Positions 1 through 4,876 of a stretch of 6,061 nucleotides of DNA are shown here, piece by piece. Under the pieces are notes generated by a model, which saw nothing but the letters and a program-made list of their open reading frames with translations, searched no databases and had not been told where the DNA came from. Both the position numbers and the translations under genes were made by a program. Every line of letters begins with the position of its first letter. Position 1 is the stretch's first letter. This stretch comes from an uncultured Prevotella sp. (lineage in GTDB: Bacteria; Bacteroidota; Bacteroidia; Bacteroidales; Bacteroidaceae): NCBI GenBank assembly GCA_900557255.1, contig USSA01000173.1, positions 1 to 6,061 of the forward strand, in the 5' to 3' direction.

Positions 1-572
1 TGGTGCTGAACAACCCAGCCTACACCACCTATCATGTAGAAATGGGTGAGATTTCTTCTTATCCTGAAGGCTACAAGGAGAACGCCGGTATCTTCTGCCA
101 CAACAATCCTTGGGTCATCATCGGAGAGACTGTAGCCGGACGAGGCAACGATGCCTGGAGCCATTATACCAAGATTCTGCCTAGCTATGTAGAGGAAAAA
201 TATCAGACACTTCACAAGGTAGAGCCTTACGTAAACTGCCAGATGGTAGCCGGTAAGGATGCAGCCAAACCGGGCGAAGGAAAGAACTCCTGGCTTACCG
301 GTACAGCGGCATGGATGTGGTATACAGTATCAGAATTCATCCTCGGCATCAAGCCAGATTATGAAGGTTTGCTGATCGATCCTTGTCTCCCAAGCACCGC
401 TAAGGAGTATGAGGTAACTCGCAAGTTCCGTGGTGGCGAATACCATATCACAGTAAAGAATCCTAGCGGAAACCAGAAGGGTGTGAAGCAGATTACAGTG
501 GATGGCACTCCTATCTCAGGCACCATCGTTCCTTGCTCAGAAGGCAAGCATGAAGTAGTGGTTGAGATGTAA
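1..572 (+). CDS. Glycoside phosphorylase, GH94 (cellobiose phosphorylase type), C-terminal part
   Basis: The gene enters from the left edge with its frame open; complete codons begin at position 3 and 189 residues are visible before TAA. GH94 enzymes are cytoplasmic and use phosphate to split a beta-glucoside such as cellobiose into glucose 1-phosphate and a shorter sugar. Seen here are the block KENAGIFCHNNPW (residues 25-37 of the visible part), the block NSWLTGTAAW (95-104), and the tail LGIKPDYEGLLIDPCLP (114-130) leading into a C-terminal beta-domain with FRGGEY. In characterised family members the His of the first block and the Thr-Gly of the second help bind phosphate; that correspondence is from memory of the family. 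Family members are about 800 residues, so the catalytic Asp lies upstream. The exact substrate (cellobiose, cellodextrin, chitobiose, cellobionate) cannot be decided; cellobiose is the best guess. A terminator-like hairpin follows at 673-714. Confidence 0.85.
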   Translation, partial: VLNNPAYTTYHVEMGEISSYPEGYKENAGIFCHNNPWVIIGETVAGRGNDAWSHYTKILPSYVEEKYQTLHKVEPYVNCQMVAGKDAAKPGEGKNSWLTGTAAWMWYTVSEFILGIKPDYEGLLIDPCLPSTAKEYEVTRKFRGGEYHITVKNPSGNQKGVKQITVDGTPISGTIVPCSEGKHEVVVEM

Positions 573-631
573 AATCAGCCAAATCTCATCAAGTTACGAT
601 TTGAAAGTTCAATGTAACGAAACTCCTTTTC

Positions 632-666
632 ATACCCATACGTTGTGTTTCACGACGTATGGGTAT
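632..666 (+). terminator. Long hairpin 3' of the phosphorylase gene
   Basis: A perfect 12-bp inverted repeat, ATACCCATACGT (632-643) and ACGTATGGGTAT (655-666), continues inward through a G-U pair and three more pairs to a TTT loop at 648-650. The whole segment can therefore fold into one nearly uninterrupted stem of about 16 bp. It is not followed by a T-run (the next bases are CACAATAAA), so it is not a classical intrinsic terminator by itself. It could protect the 3' end of the mRNA from exonucleases, or act together with the hairpin at 673-714. Confidence 0.5.
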
Positions 667-672
667 CACAAT

Positions 673-714
673 AAACACTTGACCCCTTATTTCAGGGGTT
701 CAAGTGTTTTATTT
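673..714 (+). terminator. Rho-independent terminator of the phosphorylase gene
   Basis: The stem is AAACACTTGA plus CCCCT (673-687) against AGGGG, one bulged T, and TCAAGTGTTT (694-709), giving 15 pairs around a 6-base loop. It is followed by TATTT, so with the end of the stem the 3' side reads TTTTATTT. Position, stem strength and T-rich tail fit an intrinsic terminator about 100 bases after the phosphorylase stop. The A-rich left side could let it work weakly on the other strand as well. Confidence 0.75.
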
Positions 715-790
715 GTCTGATAATCTGATACTTAACTTTTAACATAAGCGCCTATTCAACAGTATCAAGAGTAAGATTCTAAGTCTCTAT

Positions 791-999
791 CATTGACTCA
801 GTTCCTCAATAACTCAGTTCCTCAGTTTTTTTCTAGGGGGTATATAGCCCTTATAGTTCAAAGTTGTTTTAAATTGTTATATATTATATATTATTATATA
901 TATATAAATTATATATATATAATAAACTTCTAAATAAAGACAAAAGTGAAGGGTCAGAGAAAAACTGAGGAACTGAGTTATTGAGGAACTGAGTCATTG
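791..999. repeat. 209-bp element with 44-bp inverted ends and AT-rich core
   Basis: The segment 794-830 is the exact reverse complement of 960-996 (37 of 37 bases); extending to 791-834 and 956-999 gives 44 bases with two mismatches. The 121 bases between the arms are mostly A and T, with long TATATA runs around 878-923. Each arm holds a 13-bp direct repeat, ACTCAGTTCCTCA, twice at a 16-bp step (796-808 and 812-824 in the left arm, mirrored in the right). The size, terminal inverted repeats and lack of a reading frame resemble a MITE or another dispersed non-coding repeat. I see no convincing target-site duplication outside the arms. As RNA or single-stranded DNA it could form a very long hairpin. 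Confidence 0.8.
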
Positions 1000-1068
1000 C
1001 AGTAAAAATATCATAACCCTCGTAAACACCTGATTTACTGCTTAACTCTATACTTTAAGAGAGCAAAG

Positions 1069-1120
1069 CTATGAGTTGCGACCCATAAAACTATGAGTTG
1101 TCACCCGTAAAACTATGAGT
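1069..1120 (+). repeat. Tandem 22-bp repeats, iteron-like
   Basis: Two head-to-tail 22-base units lie at 1069-1090 and 1091-1112 and match at 19 of 22 positions. A third partial copy (CTATGAGT) follows in register at 1113-1120. Each unit begins CTATGAGTTG, has an ACCC core and ends in TAAAA. A repeat length near 22 bp, about two helical turns, with head-to-tail order is typical of iterons bound by plasmid Rep proteins, and an AT-rich block lies about 140 bp away. No rep gene is present in the window, so the replication reading is inference. Regulatory binding sites are an alternative. Confidence 0.6.
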
Positions 1121-1184
1121 AAGGAAGTTTAACTACTTTCAATCTGAAAGCACATTTCAAACATTTCTTTATCACACCCCCAAA

Positions 1185-1216
1185 TTTGGCAGTATCAGAG
1201 AAAAGTTGTATCTTTG
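1185..1216 (+). promoter_or_regulatory. Bacteroidota-type promoter P1
   Basis: TATCTTTG at 1209-1216 matches the -7 consensus TAnnTTTG of the Bacteroidota primary sigma factor. TTTG at 1185-1188 sits 20 bases upstream, the usual spacing for the -33 box. Transcription would start near 1222-1225, just at the edge of the pyrimidine-rich repeat tract. No gene begins within 200 bases, so the product is either a long leader for the lipoprotein gene or a small non-coding RNA. Confidence 0.6.
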
Positions 1217-1222
1217 CACGGA

Positions 1223-1310
1223 ATTCCATCCATTCCTTCCATTCCATCCATATCTACCATACCTTCTAACACCTTCCATACCGCTCCTTCCATGCCATCC
1301 CCATAACTCC
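1223..1310 (+). repeat. Pyrimidine-rich tract with 9-bp repeats
   Basis: Three in-register 9-mers ATTCCATCC, ATTCCTTCC and ATTCCATCC (1223-1249) are followed by decayed copies ATATCTACC and ATACCTTCT up to 1267. The same CCATNCC style continues irregularly to about 1310. The tract is strongly skewed, with pyrimidines plus A on the + strand and almost no G, unlike both the AT-rich sequence before it and the coding sequence after it. The 9-base step would keep a reading frame (Ile-Pro-Ser repeats), but there is no credible start codon. It lies immediately downstream of promoter P1. Confidence 0.55.
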
Positions 1311-1373
1311 TCCCGCCCAGTTTCAGCACACGTCACTCCATCCGAAGTATTAAAAGGAAAAAGATAAAAAAGG

Positions 1374-1405
1374 TATGGCTTTTCGAGTTATTTTTTGTAC
1401 TTTTG
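1374..1405 (+). promoter_or_regulatory. Bacteroidota-type promoter P2, for the lipoprotein gene
   Basis: TACTTTTG at 1398-1405 fits the TAnnTTTG -7 consensus. TATG at 1374-1377, three of four matches to the TTTG -33 box, is 20 bases upstream. The predicted transcript starts near 1411-1414 and has a leader of about 55 bases. A tiny CGCA-TTT-TGCG hairpin (1416-1426) lies near its 5' end, and a weak AAAGGA ribosome site at 1454-1459 is 7 bases before the ATG. Confidence 0.7.
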
Positions 1406-1466
1406 CAGCCGATAACGCATTTTGCGAACAAAACAGGATTCTTTAAAGAAAAGAAAGGAAATAACA

Positions 1467-1886
1467 ATGAAGAAAATATTATACTTTGTGGCAGTCCTGG
1501 CTGCTGCATCCTTTATCACTACGATGGGTACCAGCTGCAAGTTTGCACCCGACCAACATGACGGCGACACGGTAGCTGCCAGCGAGTTTTACCCGATAGA
1601 TACCTCTGCAGCTCATGCCAAGAAGATGGCGAAGATTGCTGCCATCAAGAACGGAAAAGACAGTGTGGGCATCTATTATGTGGGCAGCAATTCTACCAAA
1701 GACCTCCTCGAGCTCGTATCCTATCCTTCACGCCGCGACACGATGATGTACAGCAAGACCCGACACATAAAGGTGAAGGGCAATGCCGACATCAACCACG
1801 TGGTTCGTGTAGACTTCTATCTGCATAACGGCAAGAATTCATTAGTGAAATATGTGGAGGAGGTGGTGCTTAAAACAAATCATTAA
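1467..1886 (+). CDS. Small predicted lipoprotein of unknown function
   Basis: This encodes 139 residues. The ATG at 1467 is preferred over a TTG frame extension starting at 1422, because it opens a clear signal peptide (MKKILYFVAVLAAASF, a basic start and hydrophobic core) and has AAAGGA 7 bases upstream. A cysteine at residue 24 in GTSC follows the hydrophobic segment. This is a loose lipobox of the kind Bacteroidota accept, so the protein is probably lipidated at Cys24 and anchored in a membrane facing the periplasm or surface. A plain secreted form is possible. The mature part is short, rich in Lys and Asp, with no motif I recognise; residues about 105-135 look like beta strands (VVRVDFYLHNG, SLVKYVEEVVL). 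It has its own promoter (P2) and no co-directional partner. Its last 17 bases overlap the convergent ATPase gene. Confidence 0.75.
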   Translation: MKKILYFVAVLAAASFITTMGTSCKFAPDQHDGDTVAASEFYPIDTSAAHAKKMAKIAAIKNGKDSVGIYYVGSNSTKDLLELVSYPSRRDTMMYSKTRHIKVKGNADINHVVRVDFYLHNGKNSLVKYVEEVVLKTNH

Positions 1887-1896
1887 GCACCACTTC
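1860..1896. terminator. Inverted repeat over two convergent stop codons
   Basis: GTGGTGCTTAA (1863-1873) and TTAAGCACCAC (1883-1893) are perfect 11-bp inverted arms around a 9-base loop. Counting outer bases 1860-1862 against 1894-1896, with one G-U type mismatch, the stem is 14 bp. The stop codons of the lipoprotein gene (1884-1886) and of the ATPase gene (1870-1872) both lie inside it. It probably serves as a shared two-way terminator or 3' end structure, although it has no long T-run on either side. Because of the symmetry both proteins end in a similar peptide, EVVLK and EVVLN. Confidence 0.55.
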
Positions 1897-3300
1897 ATTC
1901 TGGGCAATGCCCGAATACATATTCCGCTGAAGACCGTAACTGCTGATAAACGTCAGCTGTATCGACTTTCGGGTCTTCGTTTCCTCCATAAAGCGGACAA
2001 TCTTGTTTCTCAGAACCTTCTCGTAATCCTTATTGATGGCAAACTCACTCTCCGAAAACTTCATTTCGCAAAGATTGATGGTATTGTCACCACGCTCTAT
2101 CACCATGTCTATCTGGGCTGCCCGCTCCGCCGCTCCGGCATCACTCTTGCTTCGCCAGGAATACAACTGGGTAGACACACCAGAAATTCCCAAGCGCTGC
2201 TTCACCTGGTCGATATGATTCATCGCCAATATCTCGAAAGAGACTCCAGCCCAGGCATAAAAACGGGGCGTGCGCTGCAACTTGCTCCAATACAGAAGAT
2301 TACGGAATGAACTATCGCGCAGGAAACGGAAATAGAACAAGGTGAAGAAATCTACCAACTGATAGAGAGACTTTCGGGTAGAACAGCCATAGTTGACATA
2401 CTTTCTGATGAAACCGCAAGATTCCAGATTATCGAGAATCGTGGTCAAAGATTTGCCCGACTTCATCCCTGCGGCATCGGCTATTTCCGAGCGCATCATA
2501 CCATAACCACGCTCGTTCAGGCATTCTACCACCTTGACGTATGCCTCAGAATCCTTAAACAGAGAGCGATAGAGAATCGTAAACTCATTGTACAACTGAC
2601 CATTGGGATTGAACAGCAGACGGTCTATATTCTGAGCCAAACTTAACCGCTCGTCCAAAAGATTCAGGTAATACGGAATTCCTCCCAATATCATATAAAG
2701 TTCAGCCAGTTCATATCTGGACAACATCATCCCCTTAGTCTTCAGAAATGCTTCCGACTCCCCAAGAGAAAAAGGCTGCAGGAAAAGACGATGAGTAAGA
2801 CGACCATAAAGTCCGCCATGGTTATTGATAAGTTTATCCATCATCCAGGAAGTGGCAGAGCCGCAGACAATGAGAACGATGTCGCGACGTGCAGAGGCCC
2901 ATCCATTCCAAAAATGCTCCAGGGCAGAGATAAAATTAGAGCCTGCAGTATCCATCCAAGGCAGTTCATCAAGAAAAATCACCTTACGTTCTATCCCGTT
3001 TAAAGAATCAAGATAAGTGATAAGCATTTCGAAAGCATCGAGCCAGTCGTGGGGAACAGAGGTTACATTCCTATCATAACGTCGAAGCGTATAAAAGAAG
3101 TTTTTCAACTGCTCCTGTGTGTTTCCGCCCGCCAATCCTGATGTCTGAAACACCATTTCCTGCTCAAAATACTCGCGCACAAGAAACGTTTTCCCCACTC
3201 TGCGGCGTCCGCATACTGCCACAAATTCCGACTGCCTTGACTCGTATATACGTGCCAAGGTATCCTGTTCACTCTTTCTGCCTATAATATTATTCTTCAT
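1870..3300 (-). CDS. ATP-binding protein, PF01637-type ATPase with DUF234 nuclease-like C-terminus
   Basis: 476 residues in what looks like the full three-part layout. An ATPase domain carries Walker A GRRRVGKT (31-38), Walker B VIFLDE (107-112), a sensor-like GS (147-148) after a hydrophobic strand, and GGIP (206-209). A winged-helix-like segment follows (about 252-302). The C-terminal part has FE (355-356), QID (Asp398) and CEMKF (Glu412, Lys414), the order expected of a PD-(D/E)XK nuclease fold as proposed for DUF234. The family is common in archaea and Bacteroidota, often in many copies per genome, and its role is not established. ATP binding is well supported; nuclease activity is inference. 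The start has a good GGAG site at 3309-3312, 8 bases upstream. It is a single-gene unit between convergent and divergent neighbours, so context does not reveal its job. The inverted repeats at 3358-3445 may control it. Confidence 0.88.
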   Translation of the reverse strand: MKNNIIGRKSEQDTLARIYESRQSEFVAVCGRRRVGKTFLVREYFEQEMVFQTSGLAGGNTQEQLKNFFYTLRRYDRNVTSVPHDWLDAFEMLITYLDSLNGIERKVIFLDELPWMDTAGSNFISALEHFWNGWASARRDIVLIVCGSATSWMMDKLINNHGGLYGRLTHRLFLQPFSLGESEAFLKTKGMMLSRYELAELYMILGGIPYYLNLLDERLSLAQNIDRLLFNPNGQLYNEFTILYRSLFKDSEAYVKVVECLNERGYGMMRSEIADAAGMKSGKSLTTILDNLESCGFIRKYVNYGCSTRKSLYQLVDFFTLFYFRFLRDSSFRNLLYWSKLQRTPRFYAWAGVSFEILAMNHIDQVKQRLGISGVSTQLYSWRSKSDAGAAERAAQIDMVIERGDNTINLCEMKFSESEFAINKDYEKVLRNKIVRFMEETKTRKSIQLTFISSYGLQRNMYSGIAQNEVVLNDLF

Positions 3301-3334
3301 TTCTTATTCTCCTGCTTTAATTTCTAACCATTTG

Positions 3335-3342
3335 CAAAAATA
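3335..3342 (-). promoter_or_regulatory. Predicted -7 box of the ATPase gene
   Basis: Read on the - strand this is TATTTTTG followed by C, which fits the TAnnTTTG -7 consensus. Transcription would begin near 3328, giving a leader of about 28 bases that includes the GGAG ribosome site. No clear TTTG box is seen 19-21 bases upstream; that place is taken by the first TATTGGC half-site (3359-3365). A protein bound there would therefore overlap the -33 region, or an activator could replace a missing -33 box. Confidence 0.5.
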
Positions 3343-3357
3343 GCAAGAAAAAAGTAA

Positions 3358-3445
3358 TTATTGGCTATTTCTTATATAATTTTCAGCCAATAGCACCTAT
3401 TTTTAAGCATTATTGGCAAAAGAAAGCGGCACATTTTGCCAATAA
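3358..3445. promoter_or_regulatory. Two matched inverted-repeat sites (TATTGGC-N20-GCCAATA) upstream of the ATPase gene
   Basis: The half-site TATTGGC occurs at 3359-3365 and again at 3411-3417, and its reverse complement GCCAATA at 3386-3392 and 3438-3444. Both pairs have exactly 20 bases between the half-sites, and the second pair begins 52 bases after the first. The second pair is extended to a perfect 12-bp inverted repeat, TTATTGGCAAAA and TTTTGCCAATAA, with a 12-base spacer (3410-3445). The spacer sequences of the two pairs differ, so the geometry rather than a simple duplication is conserved. This is what operator sites for a dimeric or tetrameric DNA-binding protein look like. The nearest gene in the right direction is the ATPase, whose -7 box is 17 bases away. 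Confidence 0.6.
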
Positions 3446-3460
3446 CCATAAAATCAGCAT

Positions 3461-3498
3461 AAAAAAAACTAGCGTTTATCAGAAACGCTAGCCTTTTT
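3461..3498 (-). terminator. Intrinsic terminator of the uxuB-uxuA operon
   Basis: A perfect 9-bp stem CTAGCGTTT (3469-3477) and AAACGCTAG (3483-3491) with a 5-base loop is followed, on the - strand, by eight consecutive T. It lies about 75 bases after the uxuA stop. On the + strand the same stem is followed by CCTTTTT, so it could act in both directions. On the - strand it would also insulate the ATPase promoter from uxu read-through. Confidence 0.9.
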
Positions 3499-3534
3499 CG
3501 TATTTTATCTAACCTGAATTTCAAATCACTTAAT

Positions 3535-3574
3535 AGCCTATAAACTAAGCCTATAAACTATCAACTATAAACTA
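3535..3574 (-). repeat. Short direct repeats at the 3' end of uxuA
   Basis: The 13-mer AGCCTATAAACTA occurs twice without a gap (3535-3547 and 3548-3560). A shorter third copy, CTATAAACTA, lies at 3565-3574 and contains the uxuA stop codon (TAG on the - strand). Read with the gene, the transcript therefore ends in TAGTTTATAG repeated three times. The repeats may come from slippage. No function is evident apart from supplying extra stop codons close by. Confidence 0.55.
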
Positions 3575-4843
3575 ATCATAGAATCCCGGCTGCTTATACT
3601 CGATACCGAGTTCATCATCTACTGTTGCGATGACACCCTGAATCTGACCCATGGCAAACATACGGCCGAGGAGAGTGTAACCGGCATTGTGACCATGATT
3701 GCTCTCATCGAATACGCCACCTGGCTCATCGGTGAAGGTCATACCGTGGTCTACTCGCATTGGCAATCGACGACTGGAATTGCACTTGCCTTCCTGCTCA
3801 GCCTTCTCGAAGATGCGGCAAAGTTCAATGAGATGGCCGCGACCACCCAAGTGAGAAGCCTCTGTAAAGTTGCCGTTAGGGAAGATGTAGCAAGAGCGCA
3901 GATGAACAAAGTGAGTGCGGTCAACAAACTGCTTGGCCATTGCCACACAGTCGTTGTGCTCGCCGGCAGAGAATGAACCTGCACAGAAAGTCAGACCGTT
4001 GTGCTTGTTTGGCACAGCATCCAACATCCACTGGATATCCTCGGCACGACCGATGATTCTTGGCAAACCGAATACAGGATAAGGAGGATCATCTGGGTGA
4101 ACACACATGTTGATATCGTATTCATCGCAGATAGGCATGATAGCCTCCAGCCAGTACTTCATGTTCTCCTGTAACTTCTTCTTGTCGATGCCATCATAAA
4201 GCTTCAACAGGTCGCGGAACTTCTGGACAGGAGCAGAATCGCCCTCGCTGAAGTTACCCGATACGAAGCCCTGGGTCTTGATGATGATATTCTCTACCAG
4301 GGCATGATCCTGCTCAGGTGTAGAAGTCTTCTTGATTTCATCAGCCTCAGCCACGAGGTCTCTGCCCCACTTGTGCTCCTTAGAGAACTCAGCCCAATCC
4401 TCACGAGCGCCTTCACGCTGCAGGATATAGATGTCAAAGTAGGCAAACTCGCCCCAGTTCATATAGAGGTTGTTGGCTCCGTTAGGATTCTCGTGTGCCA
4501 AATCGGTACGAGCCCAGTCTAAAACCGGCATAAAGTTGTAGCAGATGCACTTGATGCCTTCCTCGCCCAGGTTGCGGAGACTTTCCTTGTAAACCTCAAT
4601 CTGATGGTCACGGTCAGGACCGCCATATTTCAGGGTTTCAACCACAGGCAAAGACTCTACCACGCTCCATTTCATACCGTAAGACTCGATGTACTCCTTG
4701 AGTTCATGAATCTTCTCGCGTGTCCAAACCTCGCCCAGAGGAACATCGTGCAATGCGGTAACAATGCCCTCAACACCAATCTGCTTCAACTGTGCAAGTG
4801 TAATCTTATCTTTCTTGCCAAACCAGCGCCATGTTCTTTCCAT
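3572..4843 (-). CDS. uxuA: Mannonate dehydratase
   Basis: 423 residues, complete. The enzyme (EC 4.2.1.8) removes water from D-mannonate to give 2-keto-3-deoxy-D-gluconate in the cytoplasm, a step of glucuronate breakdown. The N-terminus MERTWRWFGKKD and the following GIVTALHD are typical of UxuA and fix the start at 4843. The metal and active-site positions known from the family are present: His249 in CVHPDDPP, Cys287 in CAGSFS, His314 in HFVHLR, Asp365-His366 in RVDHG and Tyr389 in AGYTLLGR. The protein is somewhat longer than the Escherichia coli enzyme (about 394), with a charged helical stretch around 140-230. It lies 33 bases after uxuB in the same direction, so the two are very probably co-transcribed. 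No Shine-Dalgarno site is visible in that AT-rich gap. A terminator follows at 3461-3498. Confidence 0.96.
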   Translation of the reverse strand: MERTWRWFGKKDKITLAQLKQIGVEGIVTALHDVPLGEVWTREKIHELKEYIESYGMKWSVVESLPVVETLKYGGPDRDHQIEVYKESLRNLGEEGIKCICYNFMPVLDWARTDLAHENPNGANNLYMNWGEFAYFDIYILQREGAREDWAEFSKEHKWGRDLVAEADEIKKTSTPEQDHALVENIIIKTQGFVSGNFSEGDSAPVQKFRDLLKLYDGIDKKKLQENMKYWLEAIMPICDEYDINMCVHPDDPPYPVFGLPRIIGRAEDIQWMLDAVPNKHNGLTFCAGSFSAGEHNDCVAMAKQFVDRTHFVHLRSCYIFPNGNFTEASHLGGRGHLIELCRIFEKAEQEGKCNSSRRLPMRVDHGMTFTDEPGGVFDESNHGHNAGYTLLGRMFAMGQIQGVIATVDDELGIEYKQPGFYD

Positions 4844-4876
4844 ATATATTATATAATGTATAAGTTTAAAAATAAA

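Larger units (their letters stand above)
573..1466. other. Long intergenic region rich in repeats, without a convincing gene
   Basis: Between the phosphorylase stop and the start of the small lipoprotein gene I find no reading frame with recognisable protein character on either strand. From left to right the region holds two hairpins (632-714), plain AT-rich sequence, a long inverted repeat with an AT core (791-999), tandem 22-bp repeats (1069-1120), a promoter (1185-1216), a pyrimidine-rich repeat tract (1223-1310), a purine-rich patch (about 1350-1372) and a second promoter (1374-1405). Its composition and repeat content differ sharply from the coding DNA on both sides, which suggests an insertion site or a remnant of a mobile or plasmid-like element rather than a decayed metabolic gene. 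Confidence 0.7.

Noticed and set aside
791..999. Insertion sequence with transposase
   Set aside because: The inverted ends are convincing, but the core is AT-rich DNA without any reading frame, so it cannot be an autonomous IS.
1069..1120. CRISPR array
   Set aside because: The 22-bp units are directly adjacent with no spacers, there are fewer than three full copies, and no cas gene is present.
1113..1247. 44-codon - strand frame starting in the pyrimidine tract (MEWKEWMEF...)
   Set aside because: It is made of repeat-derived codons at its start, has no ribosome site, runs through promoter P1 and the third iteron-like repeat in antisense, and has no recognisable features.
1422..1466. Upstream TTG start giving a 154-residue form of the lipoprotein
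   Set aside because: The extension MRTKQDSLKKRKEIT would place a charged segment before the signal peptide, and its TTG has no ribosome site and lies about 10 bases after the predicted transcription start. The ATG at 1467 fits much better.
1852..2310. + strand reading frame of 152 codons opposite the ATPase 3' end
   Set aside because: It is a shadow of the ATPase gene, with low-complexity composition. The ATPase frame has clear catalytic motifs over the same stretch.
3461..3498. Terminator as part of the ATPase regulatory site
   Set aside because: The stem sequence is unrelated to the TATTGGC half-sites, and its T-run on the - strand clearly fits the end of the uxu operon.
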